Of a stretch of DNA of 23,069 nt, positions 1-8,151 are shown piece after piece (within the stretch, counting starts at the first letter, position 1; each line of letters begins with the position of its first letter). Source of the stretch: Gammaproteobacteria bacterium (GTDB lineage: Bacteria; Pseudomonadota; Gammaproteobacteria; DSM-16500); contig VFKI01000019.1 of NCBI GenBank assembly GCA_009885665.1, positions 1 through 23,069 of the forward strand. Direction: 5' to 3'. A model generated the notes under the pieces. That model did no database searches. It worked only from the letters and a program-made list of their open reading frames with translations, and was not told the DNA's origin. The translations under genes were made by a program, and so were the position numbers.

Positions 1-128
1 CCAAGGTTTTGTGAAAAATTGATGAAAAAGCGGCGCATGCATCACAATATACGAGCATTTTGAAGCACCTTTCGCAAAAGATTGGCTAAAGATGGCCGTT
101 CGCCTAAGGTACCTGAACAGTTACCGTT
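1..128 (+). repeat. Dispersed repeat, copy A
   Basis: This stretch matches the reverse complement of 14812-14936 over about 125 bases. Shared blocks include GAAAAAGCGGCG, ATGCATCACAAT, CTTTCGCAAAAGA, AAAGATGGC and CCTGAA.AGTT. I estimate roughly 75-80% identity by eye. A short open frame (CEKL.KKRRMHHN) is shared by both copies, but here it runs into a stop soon afterwards while DNA similarity continues past it. The conserved unit is therefore the DNA rather than a protein. The copy may extend left beyond the window. Confidence 0.8.
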
Positions 129-249
129 TACGACACGAACAATGACGTAAAATAATAACACACAGCTAACCGCGAGACACCTCCGCGTGACGCCAGCACA
201 CACAGGCGGCGCAAATTTCCCGCCCCATCACGAAAAGACCCATATTTAC
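129..249. other. Intergenic, no feature recognised
   Basis: There is no open frame with a plausible start and ribosome site on either strand, and no strong hairpin. The first 35 bases may be a diverged continuation of the repeat copy to the left, since the AACAATGACGTAAAATAATAA stretch loosely resembles the end of the other copy. Confidence 0.4.
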
Positions 250-278
250 TGGACATCTCGCCCCTCAAGCCCGATAAT
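250..278 (+). promoter_or_regulatory. Candidate sigma70 promoter for potABCD
   Basis: A -35 box TGGACA (250-255) and a -10 box GATAAT (273-278) are separated by exactly 17 bases. Each box differs from consensus at one position. Transcription would begin near 285, leaving a leader of about 37 bases before the potA ATG. No other promoter of this quality is visible upstream of the operon. Confidence 0.5.
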
Positions 279-321
279 TTGCTGCCTTGACCTGTAGCCT
301 AAGTGGGAGCAGACAGCCGGC

Positions 322-1419
322 ATGATTCAAAATGTTATCGAACTACGCAATGTTGCCAAGACCATCCACGGCCAAGAAATCCTATGGGATATTGAGCTGG
401 AAGTGCGTAATGGTGAGTTTCTGACCCTATTAGGCCCATCCGGCTGTGGCAAAACCACGCTGCTACGCCTGATTTCCGGCTTTGAAGAACCGACCACGGG
501 TAGCATCCATATCAATGGTCGCGATGTCAGTGGTTTAGCGCCGCACTTGCGCCATGTCCATACTGTTTTTCAAAGCTATGCCCTTTTTCCGCACATGACC
601 GTACATGAAAATGTTGCGTTTGGTTTACGTTGCCAAAAACGGCCCAACAAAGAAATCAATGAGCGTGTGGCGGATGTCTTGAAGACCGTCAAGCTAGAAA
701 AATATGCACAGCGCAAACCTGAACAATTAAGTGGCGGCCAACAACAACGTGTCGCTATTGCGCGTGCTGTGGTAAACCGGCCGTTGGTATTATTGCTTGA
801 CGAGCCGTTGAGCTCACTCGATTATCACTTACGCAAGACCATGCAAATCGAATTAAAGCAATTACAGCGTAAGCTCGGCATTACTTTTATTTTTGTAACG
901 CACGATCAAGAAGAAGCTTTGTCGATGTCGGATCGCGTTGTGGTGATGAAAGAAGGTGGCATCGAACAAATTGGCACGCCGCGCGAAGTGTACGAAAATC
1001 CAAAAACCTTAACGGTAGCAAGCTTTATTGGTCAAGTGAATATTTTCGACTGTGATATTAAAGCCGTTGACGACACGCACATCACGATTGATATTGAAGG
1101 CCGTCAATGGCGTATCAAAAGCCCGCACAATTTTCAAGTTGGCGATAAAGCCCATATCTTAGTGCGCCCAGAAGATTTGCGCGTCGCCGATACACCCGAA
1201 AATTGTGACAATGCCGATGCTGTTTTTCCAGGGGTCGTTGAAGAAGTCATTTACAAAGGCTCGACCGTCGATCTGATGTTGCGCTTGAATAATGGTAAAT
1301 TGCTGGCTGCCACGCGTTTTTTTGATGAAGATGATGATCGACTGGAATATAGCATAGGCGAGCAAATTTTCATTACGTGGCTGGCAGGCTGGGAGGTGAT
1401 ATTGCCTTATGAAGTCTGA
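322..1419 (+). CDS. potA: Spermidine/putrescine ABC transporter ATPase PotA
   Basis: This is the ATP-hydrolysing subunit of a polyamine importer, acting on the cytoplasmic face of the inner membrane as a dimer that drives PotB/PotC. All ABC motifs are intact: Walker A GPSGCGKT (38-45), Q-loop Gln84, signature LSGGQ (136-140), Walker B VLLLDEP (156-162), D-loop SSLD (164-167) and H-loop His194. The C-terminal third (about 240-365) is the TOBE-type regulatory region usual in PotA. At 365 residues it is within the family's usual length. GGGAG lies upstream of the ATG at a rather long spacing. The gene overlaps potB by 11 bases and heads an operon in the order A-B-C-D, which strongly supports polyamine rather than iron or maltose specificity. 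Confidence 0.95.
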   Translation: MIQNVIELRNVAKTIHGQEILWDIELEVRNGEFLTLLGPSGCGKTTLLRLISGFEEPTTGSIHINGRDVSGLAPHLRHVHTVFQSYALFPHMTVHENVAFGLRCQKRPNKEINERVADVLKTVKLEKYAQRKPEQLSGGQQQRVAIARAVVNRPLVLLLDEPLSSLDYHLRKTMQIELKQLQRKLGITFIFVTHDQEEALSMSDRVVVMKEGGIEQIGTPREVYENPKTLTVASFIGQVNIFDCDIKAVDDTHITIDIEGRQWRIKSPHNFQVGDKAHILVRPEDLRVADTPENCDNADAVFPGVVEEVIYKGSTVDLMLRLNNGKLLAATRFFDEDDDRLEYSIGEQIFITWLAGWEVILPYEV

Positions 1420-2266
1420 CCACTTATTAAAACATGGCTCTATCACTCTCATCTGGTTTTGGTTACTGGCATTTGCACTGATTCCATTTGGTCTTGTCAC
1501 GATCGCCAGTTTTCTCTCGCACAGTGACAGCCATCTCATTCAACTACCCTTCACCCTCAGTAATTATGTGCAGCTGAACAATATTGTTTATTTAAAAATT
1601 TTTGAAGAATCATTTTATGTCGCCGGCGGTTGCACGCTACTATGCTTAGTATTAGGCTATCCATTTGCTTATATCATCGCGCGTTTACAAACACGTTTCC
1701 GCAGTTTGCTGATCTTACTTATCATCATTCCTTTTTGGACCAGCTCGCTGATTCGCAGCTATGCCATGATTACCTTATTAAAACCTGAAGGCTTGATCAA
1801 CTCCACCTTGCGCTGGCTGCATATTATTTCGCAACCGTTGCCATTATTATTTAATGATACCGCGGTAATGATCGGCTTAGTTTATAATTTATTACCGTTC
1901 ATGGTGCTACCCTTACTCACCAATATTGAACGCCTCGATGGTCGTTTAGTAGATGCCGCGCGTGATTTAGGCGCCAATCGCTTCACCACATTTCGCAAAG
2001 TCATTTTACCCTTGACGTTACCTGGCATTTTGGCGGGGTGCATTTTAGTGTTTTTACCTGCAATGACTATCTTTTATATCCCCGATTTATTAGGGGGTTC
2101 AAAAACGATTTTGCTCGGCAATTTAATTCAAAATCAATTCCTCGTTGCACAAAACTGGCCGCTCGGTTCGGCGATTAGCGTGATTTTCACGCTGTTGCTT
2201 ATCGTATTATTGGTGATTTACTGGGCTAATATGCGTGGCCGCATGCAGGAGGAATTATCCGCATGA
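1409..2266 (+). CDS. potB: Spermidine/putrescine ABC transporter permease PotB
   Basis: This is one of the two inner-membrane permease subunits of the polyamine importer. The 285-residue protein has about six hydrophobic spans, starting with one at about residues 13-35. The cytoplasmic coupling loop that docks on PotA is clear: DAARDLGANRFTTFRKVILP, the EAA-type motif of binding-protein-dependent permeases. It begins inside the end of potA, with GGGAGG about 12 bases upstream of its ATG, and its TGA overlaps the potC ATG by four bases (ATGA). That is the signature of translational coupling. Confidence 0.95.
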   Translation: MKSDHLLKHGSITLIWFWLLAFALIPFGLVTIASFLSHSDSHLIQLPFTLSNYVQLNNIVYLKIFEESFYVAGGCTLLCLVLGYPFAYIIARLQTRFRSLLILLIIIPFWTSSLIRSYAMITLLKPEGLINSTLRWLHIISQPLPLLFNDTAVMIGLVYNLLPFMVLPLLTNIERLDGRLVDAARDLGANRFTTFRKVILPLTLPGILAGCILVFLPAMTIFYIPDLLGGSKTILLGNLIQNQFLVAQNWPLGSAISVIFTLLLIVLLVIYWANMRGRMQEELSA

Positions 2267-3051
2267 GCTCGCTGCTACATTCGCTACGCCGCTTGCCGAC
2301 GATCAGTTATGTCAGTGCCATCCTGATATTTTTCTATCTACCTATTTTTGTGCTGATCACTTATTCGTTCAATCAAGCACAATATTCTTTGCTGTGGCAT
2401 GGTTTTTCCTGGCATTGGTATCAAAATTTATGGGCGGATCGTGACTTATGGGTGGCGGCCGGCCATTCATTATTATTAGGGGTCACCGCGGCCACGATCG
2501 CCATGACGATTGGCGGGTTAGCGGCGATCACGTTGCATCGTTACCTATTTAGTGGCAAGCAATTATTACATGCACTGGTCTTTGTATTGATTTTGTCACC
2601 TGATATTGTCATGGGTATTGCGTTGTTGATTTTATTTAGCCTGATCAATATTCCGCTTGGTTTTTGGAGTTTATTGCTAGCGCATATTACTTTTTGCATT
2701 CCTTTTGTTGTCGTAACGGTCTACAGCCGTATTGTCAGTTTTGACCCTGATATTTTTGAAGCGGCAACCGACTTGGGCGCGACGGATATGATTATTTTTA
2801 CGCGTATCATTTTACCCTTGTTATGGCCGGCACTTTTCGCGGGTTGGTTACTGAGCTTCACGTTATCGTTGGATGATGTCATCATCAGTTATTTTGTATC
2901 AGGTCCTGGCTTCGACATTTTACCATTACGCATTTATTCCATGGTTCGCGCGGGTGTTAAGCCCGAAATCAATGCGTTATGTAGCGTCATGTTTGCTGTG
3001 ACGGTCGCGCTAGTCGTATTATCGCAATTATTAATTCGGAAGAAAAAATGA
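2263..3051 (+). CDS. potC: Spermidine/putrescine ABC transporter permease PotC
   Basis: This is the second permease subunit, forming the membrane channel with PotB. The 262-residue protein has about six predicted spans and an EAA-type loop, EAATDLGATDMIIFTRIILP, close in sequence to the PotB loop. A strong AGGAGG site lies inside the end of potB before the ATG. The stop overlaps the potD start in ATGA, so potB, potC and potD are linked by four-base overlaps and should be made in step. Length and motifs are normal for the family. Confidence 0.95.
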   Translation: MSSLLHSLRRLPTISYVSAILIFFYLPIFVLITYSFNQAQYSLLWHGFSWHWYQNLWADRDLWVAAGHSLLLGVTAATIAMTIGGLAAITLHRYLFSGKQLLHALVFVLILSPDIVMGIALLILFSLINIPLGFWSLLLAHITFCIPFVVVTVYSRIVSFDPDIFEAATDLGATDMIIFTRIILPLLWPALFAGWLLSFTLSLDDVIISYFVSGPGFDILPLRIYSMVRAGVKPEINALCSVMFAVTVALVVLSQLLIRKKK

Positions 3052-4085
3052 AAAAATCATTCATTACCCTTGCTTTGCTCGGCCTGTGCAACATCGCCTA
3101 CGCATCTGATGAAAATATATTAAATCTTTACACTTGGTCAGGTGTCATTCCAGATGCCACCATTCAGCAATTTGAAAAAGAAACGGGTATTAAAGTAAAC
3201 TTTTCGACCTATGAAAATAATGAAACACTTTATGCTAAATTAAAGACGAATCGCCAAGCATTATATGACGTTATTGAGCCCTCCAGCTATTTTATTCATC
3301 GCATGCAAAAAAATGATATGCTGGAAAAAATAGATCACAGCAAATTATCGAATTACAGCAATCTTGACCCGGTATTTTTAAATCAATCCTATGACCCACA
3401 CAGTGATTATGCTATCCCATTCATCTGGGGCGTGACCGGAATTTATATCAACCGAGACAAATTTGACCCCAAGAGCGTGACACGCTGGTCTGACTTTTGG
3501 GATCCGCGCTTCAAAGATCAATTGATGCTGCTGGATGATTCGCGTGAAGCATTCTCGATGGCGTTGCTCACGCTCGGCTATTCGCCTAATGATAGTGATC
3601 CTGAACACATCGAACAAGCGTATGAAAAATTATCTGCCCTGCGTACCAACATCCATATTTACAAAAGTGACGCTGTGGTAAGCCTGTTATCAGACAGCGA
3701 CAGCCATGCCGGCATGGCGTGGAATGGGGATGTCTATAAAGCCTCGCAAGAAAATGACAAACTTAATTTTATTTATCCCAAAGAAGGTTTCGTTATTTGG
3801 GTAGACACGTTTGCCATTCCAAAAAATGCGCCGCATTTAGCGAATGCCTATAAGTTTATCAATTTCATGTTGCGCGCCGATGTCGATAAAGCCGTCAGCC
3901 TCGACAATAATTATCCCTCACCCAATTTAGCAGCGCGTAAATTATTACCTGAAAATATTCAGCATAATCCCATTATTTATCCTGACGCGACCGTCATGAA
4001 GCGTGGCACGTTTCAGCAAGACCTCAGCGAACACGCATTAGCATTATATGAAAAATACTGGGAAAAGTTGAAAATTGGCGGATAA
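3048..4085 (+). CDS. potD: Periplasmic spermidine/putrescine-binding protein PotD
   Basis: This is the substrate-binding subunit that captures polyamine in the periplasm and delivers it to PotB/PotC. The 345-residue protein opens with a Sec signal peptide (MKKSF, a hydrophobic core to about residue 18, likely cleaved after AYA). The mature start LNLYTWSGVIPD, the segment STYENNETLYAKLK and the IPFIWGVTGI motif closely follow E. coli PotD as I remember it. GGAAG precedes the ATG, which overlaps the potC stop. The gene ends the operon. I see no clear hairpin with a T-tract in the 42 bases before the converging gene, so how transcription ends is unclear. Confidence 0.93.
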   Translation: MKKSFITLALLGLCNIAYASDENILNLYTWSGVIPDATIQQFEKETGIKVNFSTYENNETLYAKLKTNRQALYDVIEPSSYFIHRMQKNDMLEKIDHSKLSNYSNLDPVFLNQSYDPHSDYAIPFIWGVTGIYINRDKFDPKSVTRWSDFWDPRFKDQLMLLDDSREAFSMALLTLGYSPNDSDPEHIEQAYEKLSALRTNIHIYKSDAVVSLLSDSDSHAGMAWNGDVYKASQENDKLNFIYPKEGFVIWVDTFAIPKNAPHLANAYKFINFMLRADVDKAVSLDNNYPSPNLAARKLLPENIQHNPIIYPDATVMKRGTFQQDLSEHALALYEKYWEKLKIGG

Positions 4086-4127
4086 GAAACGTGCACGAAA
4101 TAACAACGACGCGCACGCCCTGCTCTC

Positions 4128-4667
4128 TTACCCTCGCTGCATCGCAGGTCGTCGCGCATCCTCACTCCGCGAGCGCCGCGCAGCCGCTACACTTTCATGT
4201 TTATTTTTTTGATTCAACAAAGAAAATGGCACGAAAGAAGATGCCGCGACCGGCGAAGCGGCGCTTTGCTTTTCGCTTTGCTTTCCTGCTTTTGCCGCAT
4301 TTTGCTCACGCTCAACCGTATTAACACCACGCTCTGGTCTTACGTAAGGCATCAACGAATCCAACCATTCAGGATCCGTATATAGCCTATCAAACACCCG
4401 ATTAACAGCACTTTCAATCACGACGTTTTCTGGCGAACCAATCACGTCGCGACCCAATACGCACTGACCGTTAAAAAAAACATTCGCCCTACTACTACGG
4501 GATCCCACGTCACAAACGCGAACATCGACGCTAAAATTAAACACGCATTGACAAAATGCGTGTAGTCGCGCTTCCGAGCCAGCTTTAATCCTATTATGTT
4601 CATCTAATATCCTGAGAATGCTTTCTCTTTGCTGAGCAAAAATATCAGCTTCTTTCCTTCCTTCCAC
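4128..4667 (-). CDS. Unknown protein with a degenerate dsRBD-like fold
   Basis: I do not recognise a named family. The start is a GTG with AGGAG seven bases upstream, 33 bases after gcvPB, so it may ride on the gcv transcript. Residues 31-95 align without large gaps to the dsRBD of the protein encoded at 13780-14763. Shared positions include A.L..FC, F.VD.R, GS, V.F.G and E.A....DRL, followed in both by a polar low-complexity tail. The lysines that contact RNA in a functional dsRBD are replaced here (ENVVIES in place of a KKxAK-type segment), so RNA binding is doubtful. The C-terminal 80 residues are rich in Ser, Ala and Arg. The gene converges on potD. The alternative is an unrelated alpha/beta protein. 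Confidence 0.6.
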   Translation of the reverse strand: MEGRKEADIFAQQRESILRILDEHNRIKAGSEARLHAFCQCVFNFSVDVRVCDVGSRSSRANVFFNGQCVLGRDVIGSPENVVIESAVNRVFDRLYTDPEWLDSLMPYVRPERGVNTVEREQNAAKAGKQSEKQSAASPVAASSFVPFSLLNQKNKHESVAAARRSRSEDARRPAMQRG

Positions 4668-4700
4668 CTGACTTCTCCTATTCTTTTCTCATAAAAATCT

Positions 4701-6173
4701 TTACGCATGCTCTATCACTTCCTGCCCCGCCACGACCTCAGGCTCACGTGCTGCCGCCACTTCATCTAAACGCGACACCGGCAAATATTGCGGCGCTTGC
4801 TTAATTTTATCAGGTTGTGTCTGCATTTCTTTTAAAATAAGGATCATCGTCGCCACAAATGCATCCAACACCTCACGCGTTTCCGTTTCCGTTGGCTCTA
4901 TCAATAAACACTCAGGCACCAACAAAGGAAAATACATCGTCGGCGCATGCATGCCCGCATCCAATAACCGCTTAGCAACATCCAGCGCACTAATATGATA
5001 TTCTTTTGCTTCTTTTTTTAAGGTAATAATAAATTCATGACTCGCGCGCCGTTTAGGAAACGCTGCGTTAAATCCTGCCGCGGTCAAACGCTTCAGCATA
5101 TAATTCGCATTCAATGTTGCAAATTCTGCCACGCGCTGCATCCCTGCCGCGCCCAATAAACGCGCATAAAAATGAGCACGCAATAAAATGCCGGCATTGC
5201 CCATAAAAGTAGATAAACGGCCTATCGTCTGTGGACACGCTTTTGCTGTGAGCCATTCATAACCCGTCGCCGATTTTCCCACCATCGGTGTTGGCAAAAA
5301 TGCGGCAAGACGCTCGCCGGCCGCCACAGGACCGCTACCCGGCCCACCACCGCCATGCGGCGTCGCAAACGTTTTATGCAAATTAATATGCATGACATCA
5401 AAACCCATATCACCCGGTCGCACCTTGCCCAAAATAGCATTGAGATTCGCTCCATCGTAATAAAGCAACCCCCCTACGTCATGCAGGATAGCGGCGATTT
5501 CCTTTATTTTTTGCTCGAATACGCCCAACGTTGATGGATTGGTTAACATGATGCCGGCAGTTTGCGGCCCGACCGCTGCACGCAACGCATCAATATTCAC
5601 ATTTCCATCGGCATCTGTCGGAATTTCTCGCACGGTATAACCACATTGCGCCGCCGTCGCCGGATTCGTACCATGCGCCGCATCGGGCACCAGCATTTCC
5701 GTACGCGCTCGATCATGACGCGCATGATGATACGCGCGTATCATTGCAACACCGGTAAATTCCCCCTGCGCCCCCGCCATCGGCGTTAAAGAAACGGCGC
5801 GCATACCGGTCACTGATTTTAAAATTTCCTGTAATTCATAAGCACATGCCATATAGCCTTGGCTATGACTCTCCGGCGCCAGGGGATGACGTTGCAAAAA
5901 CCCAGGCAATTGCGCTGCTTTATGCACCCCGCGTGGATTATATTTCATCGTACACGACCCCAGCGGATAAAAATGTGTGTCGATAGAAAAGTTTAATTGC
6001 GACAAACGGGTAAAATGCCGCACCGCTTGCAATTCGGAGACTTCCGGTAAAGCCGCCGGCTGCACACGTAATAATTCAGCAGGAATATCTGTTGCATTTT
6101 GCAGGGTATTTGGTGGTAATTGCGCGTGTGCACAACGTCCTTTGCGTGACAAATCAAAAATGAGTTCAGGCAT
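4701..6173 (-). CDS. gcvPB: Glycine dehydrogenase (decarboxylating) subunit 2, GcvPB
   Basis: This is the C-terminal half of the split P-protein. With GcvPA it decarboxylates glycine and transfers the aminomethyl group to the lipoyl arm of GcvH. The pyridoxal-phosphate lysine is Lys267 in NLHKTFATPHGGGGPG, the strongly conserved cofactor segment. The 490-residue length from the ATG at 6173 is typical. That start is preferred because AGGA lies eight bases upstream, overlapping the gcvPA stop. An ATG two codons earlier sits too close to it. Only ten bases separate it from gcvPA, so the two halves are surely co-translated. Confidence 0.95.
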   Translation of the reverse strand: MPELIFDLSRKGRCAHAQLPPNTLQNATDIPAELLRVQPAALPEVSELQAVRHFTRLSQLNFSIDTHFYPLGSCTMKYNPRGVHKAAQLPGFLQRHPLAPESHSQGYMACAYELQEILKSVTGMRAVSLTPMAGAQGEFTGVAMIRAYHHARHDRARTEMLVPDAAHGTNPATAAQCGYTVREIPTDADGNVNIDALRAAVGPQTAGIMLTNPSTLGVFEQKIKEIAAILHDVGGLLYYDGANLNAILGKVRPGDMGFDVMHINLHKTFATPHGGGGPGSGPVAAGERLAAFLPTPMVGKSATGYEWLTAKACPQTIGRLSTFMGNAGILLRAHFYARLLGAAGMQRVAEFATLNANYMLKRLTAAGFNAAFPKRRASHEFIITLKKEAKEYHISALDVAKRLLDAGMHAPTMYFPLLVPECLLIEPTETETREVLDAFVATMILILKEMQTQPDKIKQAPQYLPVSRLDEVAAAREPEVVAGQEVIEHA

Positions 6174-6183
6174 GGTCACCATC

Positions 6184-7539
6184 CTACATAGCACATATTA
6201 ATTGCTGTATGAAATAATCGATATCTGCCGGCGTTTTAGTTTCTGTGACACACACTAATAAGCATTCACCTAATTCAGGATAATACGTTTTTGTCGCCAA
6301 TCCCGGCTGAATATTTTTTTTATGGAGTTGTGTCAAAACACCATCGACCGGACAATTCAATTGCACCAAAAATTCATGGAAATATGCACTCTCAAAATAA
6401 CACCGTATACCCGCAACTGCCTTGAGTTTATCACGTAACAAACGCGCATTCGCATGACACGTTAATGCCACATCACGCAAACCCGTGGCGCCCATGATGC
6501 TCATATAAATCGTACTGGCCGTCACAAGTAACCCTTGATTGGTACAAATATTCGATGTCGCCCGCGCGCGGCGTATGTGTTGTTCGCGCGCTTGCAACGT
6601 TAACACAAAGCCATTGCGACCATGCGTATCGCGCGTACGCCCCGCAATGCGCCCTGGCAATTGACGAATATCTTCTGTACGACAACATAAAAATCCATAA
6701 TACGGTCCGCCCGATGCCAACGGCACGCCCAACGGCTGACCTTCACCGCAAGCCATATCCGCACCCTTTTTGCCCCACTGCCCCGGCGGCTTTAATAATG
6801 CCATCGCCAATGGATTGACCACCGCAATGACGCGCGCACCACGCGCATGCGCCCAATCCGTCAGTGTATCAATATCTTCCAATACTCCAAAAAAATTAGG
6901 TTGCGGAATGACGAATGCTGTGAAAGTGTCCGGCATCATTTTCTCAAGCATTTCAACGGTAATTTTGCCACTGTGCGCATCAAAGGGGATTGCTAATAGT
7001 TCTGTATCACGCTGACGCACAATCGCATGAACCGTATCGCGATAATGTGGGTGTAAATTGGTTGGTAAGACTATACGATGGATTTTATTTTTTTTATCTA
7101 ACCGCATGGCCATTAAAATGGCTTCTGCCAACGCCGAGGCGCCATCATAAAGTGATGCATTGGATACATTCATTGCCATGAGACGCGCCATCATGGTTTG
7201 ATATTCATACAATACTTGCAATGTGCCTTGACTGGCTTCCGCTTGATACGGTGTATAGGCCGTCATAAATTCGCCGCGCGTCGCCACTTCCCAAACCGCC
7301 GCTGGAATATGATGTTCGTATGCGCCCGCGCCGATAAAACACAGCTTACCGCTATCTTGCTCAGCACGCGTGGCCGCTAACCGTAGCAATGCCATTTCAT
7401 TTAACGCCGGCGGAATATCGCGCAAACCGCTAATGCGTAAATCAGCCGGGATTTCATCAAACAATACATCAATGCTGTCAACCCCAATCACTGACAACAT
7501 TTCTGCAACATCTTGTTGTGTATGCGGTATAAATGGCAT
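6184..7539 (-). CDS. gcvPA: Glycine dehydrogenase (decarboxylating) subunit 1, GcvPA
   Basis: This is the N-terminal half of the split P-protein. It pairs with GcvPB to form the glycine-decarboxylating enzyme in the cytoplasm. The start MPFIPHT..D...ML is characteristic of GcvPA, as are AYTPYQAE.SQGTLQ..YE.Q and the SNICTNQ segment. At 451 residues it matches the family. Its ribosome site is poor (GAGA at about ten bases). A 208-base gap with a strong GC-rich hairpin separates it from gcvH, so the two P subunits may be expressed differently from gcvT-gcvH. Confidence 0.94.
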   Translation of the reverse strand: MPFIPHTQQDVAEMLSVIGVDSIDVLFDEIPADLRISGLRDIPPALNEMALLRLAATRAEQDSGKLCFIGAGAYEHHIPAAVWEVATRGEFMTAYTPYQAEASQGTLQVLYEYQTMMARLMAMNVSNASLYDGASALAEAILMAMRLDKKNKIHRIVLPTNLHPHYRDTVHAIVRQRDTELLAIPFDAHSGKITVEMLEKMMPDTFTAFVIPQPNFFGVLEDIDTLTDWAHARGARVIAVVNPLAMALLKPPGQWGKKGADMACGEGQPLGVPLASGGPYYGFLCCRTEDIRQLPGRIAGRTRDTHGRNGFVLTLQAREQHIRRARATSNICTNQGLLVTASTIYMSIMGATGLRDVALTCHANARLLRDKLKAVAGIRCYFESAYFHEFLVQLNCPVDGVLTQLHKKNIQPGLATKTYYPELGECLLVCVTETKTPADIDYFIQQLICAM

Positions 7540-7575
7540 TTATAAATTCTCAGATAAATGAACAGTCATTACAAC

Positions 7576-7595
7576 GGCGCACCTGAACAGTAACC
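7576..7595 (+). repeat. Fragment of the dispersed repeat
   Basis: Twenty bases (GGCGCACCTGAACAGTAACC) match the right end of the dispersed repeat (CCTGAACAGTTACC in copy A, CACCTGAATAGTT in copy B). Nothing of the left part is visible. It lies in the gcvH-gcvPA gap. Confidence 0.35.
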
Positions 7596-7670
7596 TATAG
7601 TATTTCAGATAAATAAATTGGAATAGCTCACATTCAATCGCAGCACTGGCTTCGCCAATTTAAGGGTAAG

Positions 7671-7700
7671 CCGGGGGGAGAATCACGATTCTCCCCCCGG
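7671..7700. repeat. GC-rich perfect hairpin in the gcvH-gcvPA gap
   Basis: The 13-base arm CCGGGGGGAGAAT pairs perfectly with ATTCTCCCCCCGG around a four-base loop (CACG on the + strand). In the gcv transcript it lies about 50 bases after the gcvH stop and 130 before gcvPA. No T-tract follows on the transcribed strand, so an intrinsic terminator is not clear. It could protect the gcvT-gcvH message end or reduce read-through into gcvPA. Confidence 0.7.
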
Positions 7701-7747
7701 AGCCCCCCATCGCGAAATGCCAAAAGATTTTTCTAAAGAAGCTATAC

Positions 7748-8137
7748 TCAATGCGCTTCTGAAGCAACCTGTTTATTATATTCCTCTGCATCCAATAATT
7801 CTGGACGTTCTTTTTCAAAAGGACGCAATCGAAATAACCAACCGCGACCATAAGGATCTTCATTGATTAATTGCGGATGATCCAACAGCAACGTATTAAT
7901 TTCCACAACTTCACCTGACACCGGACAAAAAACATCAGCGGCCGCTTTGACAGATTCTAATACAGCGCATTCTTCGCCGATTTCAAAACCTGCCTCCACT
8001 TCCGGTAATTCAACATAGACCAAATCCCCCAACATACATTGCGCATGATCGGTAATACCAATCGTCACGATATCTTCATCTTCCCTTACCCATTCATGGG
8101 TTTTAGAATATTGCAATTTTTTAGGCACACTGCTCAT
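7748..8137 (-). CDS. gcvH: Glycine cleavage system H protein
   Basis: This is the lipoyl carrier protein that shuttles the aminomethyl group from the P-protein to GcvT and is reoxidised by the L-protein (lpd, not in this window). The lipoylated residue is Lys64 in ESVKAAADV, the family motif. YSKTHEWVR at the N-terminus and INEDPYGRGWLF near the C-terminus are also diagnostic. Its 129 residues are normal. GGGAG precedes the ATG by six bases, and only 14 bases separate it from the gcvT stop, so the two are one operon. Confidence 0.96.
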   Translation of the reverse strand: MSSVPKKLQYSKTHEWVREDEDIVTIGITDHAQCMLGDLVYVELPEVEAGFEIGEECAVLESVKAAADVFCPVSGEVVEINTLLLDHPQLINEDPYGRGWLFRLRPFEKERPELLDAEEYNKQVASEAH

Positions 8138-8151
8138 TAAAAACTCCCAGG

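Noticed and set aside
4091..4324. 77-codon + strand open frame after potD
   Set aside because: It is antisense to the better-supported GTG-started gene on the minus strand, and its composition is that of a shadow frame.
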